This document shows, in pieces, positions 1 through 4,755 of a stretch of 5,922 nucleotides of DNA. The stretch is from Clostridia bacterium (GTDB taxonomy: Bacteria > Bacillota > Clostridia > Oscillospirales > UBA644): NCBI GenBank assembly GCA_017424085.1, contig JAFPBP010000220.1, positions 1-5,922 on the forward strand, written 5' to 3'. The notes under the pieces are model-generated. The model was not told the DNA's origin. It saw only the letters and a program-made list of their open reading frames with translations, and made no database searches. A program made the position numbers and the translations under genes. Position 1 is the first letter of the stretch, and each line of letters opens with the position of its first letter.

Positions 1-110
1 CCTTTGAGGTTGTTTTCGTCTACAACGACGGCACGGTCTTCGTCAGCGACGGTCTTCTGGATCGGTTTCAGCTGACGGGCGAGGGATATACCCTGCGGGA
101 GGCGCCATGA
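1..110 (+). CDS. FAD:protein FMN transferase (ApbE family), C-terminal fragment
   Basis: An open frame enters from the left edge (first full codon at 3) and ends at the TGA at 108-110, giving the last 35 residues of a protein. The readable tail has the pattern 'DGTVFVSDGLLDRF' followed by 'GYTL', which resembles the C-terminal end of ApbE proteins, where a beta strand, an S/T-x-G-L turn and a final strand close the domain. ApbE enzymes use FAD to attach FMN covalently to a threonine of extracytoplasmic or membrane redox proteins such as the RnfG/NqrC type. The call rests on this short tail plus context: the stop overlaps the next start as ATGA, and the next two genes are the NusG-domain-II and Gx-transporter genes that often accompany ApbE in Clostridia and Bacilli. 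The catalytic part lies outside the window, so identity is probable rather than certain. Confidence 0.6.
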   Translation, partial: FEVVFVYNDGTVFVSDGLLDRFQLTGEGYTLREAP

Positions 111-454
111 GGGAATCTGTTCGCATATGGGATCTCGTGCTGATCGCCCTGCTTCTGGCGGCGTGCTGTTTGGTACTGCTTCTCCCCAAGGAGGAGGGGA
201 CGCTGGCGCAGGTCAGCGTGGACGGCGTCTTGGTTGCATCCCTTGCATTGGATACGGACGGGGAATTGCCCCTGTCCGACGGCTCGGTGGTTGTGGTTCG
301 GGACGGCGCCGTGTCTCTTCGAAACGCCACCTGCCCCGACCGACTCTGTCAGGGGATGGGGCCCATCTCCCGTGGGGGAGAGAGCATTCTTTGCCTTCCC
401 AACCGCATCTCTATCGTGATCGTAGCCGAGGAGGTGGATGGCATTGTGGGGTAA
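107..454 (+). CDS. NusG domain II-containing protein, membrane-anchored
   Basis: A 115-residue protein with a single N-terminal hydrophobic segment (about residues 10-26) followed by a small extracytoplasmic beta domain. The signature of the family (Pfam NusG_II, formerly DUF1312) is clear: CPDRLC with C76 and C81, G85-x-I87, and CLPN with C96. These are the conserved cysteines and the proline-asparagine turn typical of the family. The hydrophobic segment holds L17-A-A-C20, a match to a lipobox, but further hydrophobic residues follow it, so both a lipoprotein and a simple membrane anchor are possible. The ATG at 107 overlaps the upstream stop (ATGA), with GGGAGG at 97-102 as ribosome binding site; the spacing of 4 bases is short, which suggests translational coupling. 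The exact biochemical role of the family is unsettled. Association with ApbE and Gx-transporter genes points to envelope redox or flavin-related work; similar genes occur in Listeria-type extracellular electron transfer loci. It is not the transcription factor NusG. Confidence 0.85.
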   Translation: MRESVRIWDLVLIALLLAACCLVLLLPKEEGTLAQVSVDGVLVASLALDTDGELPLSDGSVVVVRDGAVSLRNATCPDRLCQGMGPISRGGESILCLPNRISIVIVAEEVDGIVG

Positions 455-977
455 GCGTACCGCCCTTTCGGATCTGACCCGCACGGCGTTATTGCTGACG
501 GTGGCTCTGATCCTGTCCTGGGTGGAATCGGTGTTGCCCTTTCACATTCCCGTTCCGGGCGTGAAGTTGGGCTTTGCGAATATCGTTACGGTGTTCGTTC
601 TCTATGAATATTCCTTTCCTGCGGCGCTGTTGTTCGGCGTTCTGCGCGCCCTCTTGTCGTCTCTGTTTCTGGGGCGGCTCAGCGGACTTGCCTTTTCCCT
701 GTGCGGCGCGATCCTCTCGGTGGCGGGCATGGCGCTTCTGAAGCGCATCCCTCTGTTTTCGTCCTTTGGCGTCAGCGTCTGCGGGGCGGTGCTTCACGGG
801 GCGGGGCAGCTTCTTGCCGCATCTGTGATCTTGTCCCCCGCCGTGTGGGTCTGGCTTCCCGCCGTGGGGATCTCATCTGCTCTCTGCGGGGCGATCACGT
901 GGGTTCCCTTCCGCATTTTGCGCCAATCAGCCCCCCGATGGATGCCCAAAAAAAGGCAAAATATGAAAAAAGAGTAA
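438..977 (+). CDS. Gx transporter family membrane protein (heptaprenyl diphosphate synthase component I family)
   Basis: A 179-residue integral membrane protein with about five or six hydrophobic segments (roughly 15-33, 46-57, 60-79, 84-101, 108-128 and 133-155) and a very basic C-terminal tail (RWMPKKRQNMKKE). The family hallmark is visible at residues 30-49: E30, P34 and P38, then PGVKLGFANI, which matches the conserved PGxKLGLAN motif of the Hpre_diP_synt_I / Gx transporter Pfam family; the conserved arginine R70 follows in 'GVLRALLSS'. The family was first named for a supposed subunit of heptaprenyl diphosphate synthase, but it looks like a small ECF-S-like membrane transporter; its substrate is not established. 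The start at 438 is chosen for the strong GAGGAGG at 428-434. It overlaps the NusG-II gene by 17 bases, so the two are probably coupled in translation. No polyprenyl synthetase gene follows here, unlike in some relatives. The gene uses TTA (489-491) and TCA (927-929), codons absent from the glycolytic genes downstream. Confidence 0.85.
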   Translation: MALWGKRTALSDLTRTALLLTVALILSWVESVLPFHIPVPGVKLGFANIVTVFVLYEYSFPAALLFGVLRALLSSLFLGRLSGLAFSLCGAILSVAGMALLKRIPLFSSFGVSVCGAVLHGAGQLLAASVILSPAVWVWLPAVGISSALCGAITWVPFRILRQSAPRWMPKKRQNMKKE

Positions 978-993
978 AACATCCCGAAAACCC

Positions 994-1022
994 TTGCAAA
1001 ATCCGTAATTTTGTGGTATACT
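994..1022 (+). promoter_or_regulatory. sigma-A/sigma-70 type promoter of the pgk operon, extended -10
   Basis: A -35 box TTGCAA (994-999) and a -10 box TATACT (1017-1022) are separated by exactly 17 bases, and a TG lies one base before the -10 (1014-1015), making an extended -10. Transcription should start near 1028-1030, which gives a leader of about 67 nt before the pgk ATG at 1096. It begins only 17 bases after the Gx-transporter stop. Only a weak 4-bp hairpin (CGGG 1033-1036 / CCCG 1042-1045) is seen in the leader; I recognise no riboswitch or operator. This is a motif-based prediction. Confidence 0.8.
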
Positions 1023-1080
1023 ACAGGGTGGACGGGTTGATCCCGCCAAATTGCGTATTTTATATTCCGAATTCTTATAG

Positions 1081-1085
1081 AGGAG
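1081..1085 (+). promoter_or_regulatory. ribosome binding site of pgk
   Basis: AGGAG at 1081-1085, in the context AGAGGAGTGA, lies 10 bases before the ATG at 1096. It supports that start, which also matches the usual N-terminus of phosphoglycerate kinase. Confidence 0.75.
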
Positions 1086-1095
1086 TGAAGATAAC

Positions 1096-2295
1096 ATGAA
1101 TTACAACAAGAAAAACGTAGAAGACATTGCAGTTGCCGGCAAGACCGTTCTGGTCCGCTGCGACTTCAACGTCCCCCTGAAGGACGGCGTCATCACCAGC
1201 GACAAGCGCATCGTGGAAGCTCTTCCCACCATCAAGTATCTGATGGGTCAGGGTGCCAAGGTCATTCTCTGCTCTCACATGGGCAAGCCCAAGGGTGAAG
1301 TCGTTGCCAAGTATTCTCTGGCTCCCGTCGCCGCTCGTCTGACCGAGCTTCTGGGCGTAAACGTACCCCTCGCAGCCGACACCATCGGTGCCGACGCCAA
1401 GGCGAAAGCCGCCGCTCTGAAGAACGGTGAGGTTCTCCTGCTGGAAAACACCCGCTTCGACAAGAGAGAAGAAAAGAACGATCCCGAATTCTCCAAGGAG
1501 CTGGCTTCCCTGGCTGAGATCTACGTGAACGATGCCTTCGGTGCCGCTCACCGTGCACATGCCTCCACCGCAGGCGTTGCCGCATATCTCCCCGCCGTTT
1601 GCGGCTACCTGATCCAGAAGGAGATCGGCGTTATGGGTAAGGCTCTGTCCAACCCCGAGCGTCCCTTCGTTGCTATTCTGGGCGGTGCCAAGGTTGCCGA
1701 CAAGCTGAACGTAATCGATAACCTGCTGACCAAGGTTGATACCCTGATCATCGGCGGCGGTATGGCTTATACCTTCCTTGCCGCTCAGGGCTACTCCGTC
1801 GGTACTTCTCTGCTGGATGAATCCAAGCTGGAATACTGCCGCAACATGCTGAAGAAGGCTGACGAAAAGGGCGTGAAGCTGCTTCTCCCCGTGGATACCG
1901 TCGTCTCCGCCTCCTTCCCCGATCCCATCGACGCCGAGATCGCCGTTGACGTGGTCGATTCCGACAAGATCCCCGCAGACAAGATGGGTCTGGACATCGG
2001 TCCCAAGACCAGAGAGCTGTTTGCCAACGCCGCCAAGTCCGCCAAGACCGTAGTCTGGAACGGGCCCATGGGCGTCTTTGAGAATCCCACCCTTGCTAAG
2101 GGTACCATCGCCGTAGCGGAAGCTCTGGCAGAATCCGAAGCCATCACCATCGTCGGTGGCGGTGACTCTGCGGCTGCCTGCGAGCAGTTGGGCTTTGCAC
2201 CCAAGATCACCCACATTTCCACCGGTGGCGGCGCCTCCCTGGAATTCCTGGAGGGTCTGGAGCTGCCCGGCATCGCCTGCCTGCAGGACAAATAA
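1096..2295 (+). CDS. pgk: phosphoglycerate kinase
   Basis: Cytoplasmic enzyme of glycolysis that moves a phosphate from 1,3-bisphosphoglycerate to ADP, giving ATP and 3-phosphoglycerate. The 399 residues fit the usual bacterial length of about 390-400. The N-terminal 3-phosphoglycerate-binding domain shows VRCDFNVPL (R21, D23, N25), DKR with R38, SHMGKPKG with H61, ENTRF with R120 and HRAHAST with R153. The C-terminal nucleotide-binding domain shows GGAKVADK (196-203), WNGPMGVFE (321-329) and the glycine-rich GGGDSAAA (354-361). All substrate-binding positions I could check are present, so it should be active. It is the first gene of the pgk-tpiA-gpmI operon, read from the extended -10 promoter at 994-1022. 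Glyceraldehyde-3-phosphate dehydrogenase, often just upstream in related operons, is not here. TTA, CTA and TCA codons are completely absent, in line with selected codon use in a highly expressed gene. Confidence 0.98.
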   Translation: MNYNKKNVEDIAVAGKTVLVRCDFNVPLKDGVITSDKRIVEALPTIKYLMGQGAKVILCSHMGKPKGEVVAKYSLAPVAARLTELLGVNVPLAADTIGADAKAKAAALKNGEVLLLENTRFDKREEKNDPEFSKELASLAEIYVNDAFGAAHRAHASTAGVAAYLPAVCGYLIQKEIGVMGKALSNPERPFVAILGGAKVADKLNVIDNLLTKVDTLIIGGGMAYTFLAAQGYSVGTSLLDESKLEYCRNMLKKADEKGVKLLLPVDTVVSASFPDPIDAEIAVDVVDSDKIPADKMGLDIGPKTRELFANAAKSAKTVVWNGPMGVFENPTLAKGTIAVAEALAESEAITIVGGGDSAAACEQLGFAPKITHISTGGGASLEFLEGLELPGIACLQDK

Positions 2296-2312
2296 TGAAC
2301 TGAAACCGTATT

Positions 2313-2345
2313 TTCTGCACAGGGGGCAAGTCTCTCTGTGCAGGA
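2313..2345 (+). other. intercistronic hairpin between pgk and tpiA
   Basis: CTGCACAG (2315-2322) and CTGTGCAG (2336-2343) are a perfect 8-bp inverted repeat. The stem can grow inward by four pairs (GGGG 2323-2326 with CTCT 2332-2335, two of them G-U) to leave a 5-base loop (2327-2331), and outward by two pairs (2313-2314 with 2344-2345). Four Ts follow directly (2346-2349). This could be a leaky intrinsic terminator that lowers tpiA-gpmI relative to pgk, or a stem that protects or directs processing of the pgk message. The T run is too short for an efficient terminator, and tpiA has no other visible promoter, so full termination is unlikely. Confidence 0.65.
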
Positions 2346-2350
2346 TTTTG

Positions 2351-2357
2351 AGAGGAG
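2351..2357 (+). promoter_or_regulatory. ribosome binding site deciding the tpiA start
   Basis: AGAGGAG lies 8 bases before the ATG at 2366. The reading frame stays open upstream into the end of pgk, but this site and the family N-terminus (AGNWKMN close to the start) fix the start at 2366. A nearer ATG at 2361 is in another frame and meets a stop two codons later. Confidence 0.8.
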
Positions 2358-2365
2358 AAAATGAC

Positions 2366-3133
2366 ATGAATACTCAACTGAGAAGAACCGTTATCGCGGG
2401 CAACTGGAAGATGAACAAAACTCCTTCCGAAACCACCGCTTTCATCAAAGAGCTGGCTCCCTGCGTTGCAGACGCTACCTGTGACGTGGTCTGCTGCGTG
2501 CCTTACGTCTGCCTGCAGAACGCCATCGAAGCCGCTAAGGGCACCAACATCAAGATCGGCGCTCAGAACATCCATTTCGAGCCCAAGGGTGCGTACACCG
2601 GCGAGATCGCCGCTGATATGCTCAACGATCTGGGCGTGGAATACGTTATCATCGGTCACAGCGAACGCCGTCAGTATTTTGCCGAAACCGACGAGACCTG
2701 CAATAAGAAGGTCCTCGCCGCTCTCGCCGCAGGTCTGAAGGTTATTCTTTGCGTAGGTGAGCACAAGGAGCAGAGACTTCAGGGCGTCACCAACGAGCTG
2801 GTCGGCATGCAGACCAAGATCGCTCTGCAGAACGTGAAGGCAGAGGATCTGAAGAACGTGATCATTGCTTACGAGCCCGTTTGGGCGATCGGTACCGGTC
2901 TTACCGCTACCGCAGAGCAGGCTGACGAGACCAACGGCGCCGTTCGTGCGGCTGTTGCCGACGTGTACGGCAAGGACGTTGCCGAAACCGTTACCATCCA
3001 GTACGGCGGCTCCATGAACGCAGGCAACGCTGACGAGCTGCTTGCCAAGTATCACGTGGACGGCGGTCTGATCGGCGGCGCTTCTCTGAAGGTTCCCGAT
3101 TTCACCTCCATCGTGAAGTCTGCTTCCAAATAA
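2366..3133 (+). CDS. tpiA: triose-phosphate isomerase
   Basis: Cytoplasmic glycolytic enzyme that interconverts dihydroxyacetone phosphate and glyceraldehyde 3-phosphate. The 255 residues are close to the usual 250 and form one (beta/alpha)8 barrel. The catalytic set is complete: N13 and K15 in AGNWKMN, H98 in IIGHSERR with E100 just after, and the base E170 in AYEPVWAIGTG, which also opens flexible loop 6. Phosphate-binding loops YGGS (213-216) and DGGLIGGASL (232-241) are present. The start at 2366 is set by AGAGGAG at 2351-2357. The gene follows pgk by 70 bases, which contain a stable hairpin, and precedes gpmI by 12 bases; all three should be on one message. No TTA, CTA or TCA codons are used. 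Confidence 0.98.
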   Translation: MNTQLRRTVIAGNWKMNKTPSETTAFIKELAPCVADATCDVVCCVPYVCLQNAIEAAKGTNIKIGAQNIHFEPKGAYTGEIAADMLNDLGVEYVIIGHSERRQYFAETDETCNKKVLAALAAGLKVILCVGEHKEQRLQGVTNELVGMQTKIALQNVKAEDLKNVIIAYEPVWAIGTGLTATAEQADETNGAVRAAVADVYGKDVAETVTIQYGGSMNAGNADELLAKYHVDGGLIGGASLKVPDFTSIVKSASK

Positions 3134-3138
3134 GGGAG
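3132..3138 (+). promoter_or_regulatory. ribosome binding site of gpmI overlapping the tpiA stop
   Basis: AAGGGAG begins inside the TAA stop of tpiA (3131-3133) and ends 7 bases before the gpmI ATG at 3146. This tight packing suggests that ribosomes ending tpiA can restart on gpmI. Confidence 0.7.
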
Positions 3139-3145
3139 AATCAAC

Positions 3146-4678
3146 ATGAAAAAACCTTTGGTTCTGTGCATTATGGACGGCTTCGGGTTCAACTCCGTCA
3201 AGGAGGTCAACGCCATTGAAGCCGCCAAAACCCCCAACCTGGATAAGATCTTTTCCACCTGCCCCACCACGCAGATCGGTGCGTCCGGTATGGATGTGGG
3301 TCTGCCCGACGGTCAGATGGGGAACTCCGAGGTGGGTCACACCAACATCGGCGCAGGTCGCGTGGTGTATCAGGAGCTGACCCGCATCACCAAAGCCGCA
3401 AAGGAAGGCAAGCTGAACTCCAACGAGGCTCTGGTTGCCGCCATGGAGAACTGCAAGAAGAAGGGGTCCGCCCTTCATCTGATGGGTCTTCTCTCCGACG
3501 GTGGTGTTCACTCTCACATTGAGCATCTCTATGCGCTGGTCCGCATGGCGAAGGACTTCGGCTTGACCGAGGTTTATATTCACGCTCTTCTGGACGGCCG
3601 TGACGTTCCTCCCGCATCTGCGGCGGACTTCATTGACGCCGCCAACGCAGAGCTGGCTTCCATCGGCGTAGGCAAGATCGCCACCGTCATGGGCCGCTTC
3701 TACGGCATGGACCGTGACAACCGCTGGGACCGCGTGGGTAAGGCGTACGCCGCTCTGGTTTACGGGGAAGGCTTGGAGACCGACGATGCCGCTGCGGCGG
3801 TTCGTGCCTCCTACGAGACCGTGGACGAGGATGGCAAGCATCTGACCGACGAATTCGTTCTCCCCACCGTGGTGAAGGGCACCGCCCGCATCGCTTCCGG
3901 CGACAGCGTTGTGTTCTTCAACTTCCGTCCCGACCGTGCCCGTGAGATCACCCGCACCTTCGTGGACCCCGCATTCAGCGGCTTTGAGCGCAAGGGCGGC
4001 AAGCTTGACGTGTTCTACGTTTGCATGACCCAGTATGACGCCTCCATGCCCAACGTGGAGATCGCCTTCAAGCCTCAGTCCTTGAAAAATACCCTGGGCG
4101 AATATCTGTCCGCCAAGGGCATGACCCAGCTTCGCATCGCCGAAACCGAGAAGTACGCTCACGTTACCTTCTTCTTCAACGGCGGCGTGGAGGTGGAATA
4201 CGAGGGCGAGGATCGGATCCTGGTTGCCTCTCCCAAGGTTGCAACCTACGACCTTCAGCCCGAAATGAGCGCCGTTCCCGTCTGCGATAAGGTGGTTGAC
4301 GCCATCAACAGCGGCAAGTACGACGTGATCATCCTTAACTACGCCAACTGCGACATGGTCGGCCATACGGGCATTTTCGACGCGGCGGTCAAGGCTGTAG
4401 AGACGGTAGACGCCTGCGTGGGCAGAACCGCAGAGGCGGTGCTCGGCATGGGCGGCGTGATGCTTCTCACTGCAGACCACGGCAACGCCGATTGCATGAT
4501 CGCCGAGGACGGCACCCCCTTCACCGCACACACCACCAACCCCGTGCCCTTTGCGGTCATCGGCAAGGAGTGCGCTCTGCGTGAGGGCGGAAAGCTTTGC
4601 GATATTTCTCCCACCATCCTCAAGCTTCTGGGCTTGCCCCAGCCCGAGGAAATGGACGGCGAAAGCATCGTTCTTTGA
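3146..4678 (+). CDS. gpmI: 2,3-bisphosphoglycerate-independent phosphoglycerate mutase
   Basis: Cytoplasmic enzyme that converts 3-phosphoglycerate to 2-phosphoglycerate through a phosphoserine intermediate, using two Mn2+ ions. It belongs to the alkaline phosphatase superfamily. The 510 residues match the usual length. The phosphatase-type domain carries the metal ligands and nucleophile: D11 (MDGFG), S61 in GNSEVGH (phosphoserine), D403 and H407 (CDMVGH), D444 and H445 (ADHGNAD) and H462 (HTTNPVP). The transferase domain inserted between the two halves carries the substrate-binding arginines R261 and R264 in FNFRPDRARE and the GRFYGMDRDNRWDR block. The numbers nearly coincide with those known for the Geobacillus stearothermophilus enzyme. 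It is the last gene of the pgk operon, 12 bases after tpiA and followed by an intrinsic terminator. The next steps, enolase and pyruvate kinase, are not in the window. In Bacillus relatives the Mn2+ need makes this enzyme sensitive to pH. No TTA, CTA or TCA codons occur. Confidence 0.98.
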   Translation: MKKPLVLCIMDGFGFNSVKEVNAIEAAKTPNLDKIFSTCPTTQIGASGMDVGLPDGQMGNSEVGHTNIGAGRVVYQELTRITKAAKEGKLNSNEALVAAMENCKKKGSALHLMGLLSDGGVHSHIEHLYALVRMAKDFGLTEVYIHALLDGRDVPPASAADFIDAANAELASIGVGKIATVMGRFYGMDRDNRWDRVGKAYAALVYGEGLETDDAAAAVRASYETVDEDGKHLTDEFVLPTVVKGTARIASGDSVVFFNFRPDRAREITRTFVDPAFSGFERKGGKLDVFYVCMTQYDASMPNVEIAFKPQSLKNTLGEYLSAKGMTQLRIAETEKYAHVTFFFNGGVEVEYEGEDRILVASPKVATYDLQPEMSAVPVCDKVVDAINSGKYDVIILNYANCDMVGHTGIFDAAVKAVETVDACVGRTAEAVLGMGGVMLLTADHGNADCMIAEDGTPFTAHTTNPVPFAVIGKECALREGGKLCDISPTILKLLGLPQPEEMDGESIVL

Positions 4679-4698
4679 TTTCCAAGATAATATAAACG

Positions 4699-4733
4699 AC
4701 AGGGCTGTTGCAAATGCAACAGCCCTGTTTTTT
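4699..4733 (+). terminator. intrinsic terminator of the pgk-tpiA-gpmI operon
   Basis: A perfect 13-bp stem (4699-4711 paired with 4716-4728, containing ACAGGGCTGTTGC) with an AAAT loop is followed by six Ts (4728-4733). It begins 20 bases after the gpmI stop. On the opposite strand the stem is followed only by a broken T-rich stretch (TCGTTTATA), so it may also help stop the convergent oxidoreductase gene, but less well. Confidence 0.93.
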
Positions 4734-4755
4734 CGTATTCTGTTTGGCGAAGATC

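Noticed and set aside
68..484. 138-codon minus-strand frame opposite the NusG-II gene
   Set aside because: Overlaps well-supported plus-strand genes, has no recognisable motif, and composition typical of a shadow frame in GC-rich coding DNA.
1033..1045. Small hairpin (CGGG / CCCG) in the pgk leader
   Set aside because: Only four base pairs with a five-base loop; too weak, and no known riboswitch or leader pattern goes with it.
2156..2365. Possible longer N-terminus of triose-phosphate isomerase starting inside pgk
   Set aside because: The frame is open, but the AGAGGAG site, the family's usual N-terminus and the overlap with pgk favour the ATG at 2366.
1075..2367. 430-codon open frame on the minus strand opposite pgk
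   Set aside because: Same cause: a codon-aligned shadow of pgk, with no recognisable domain.
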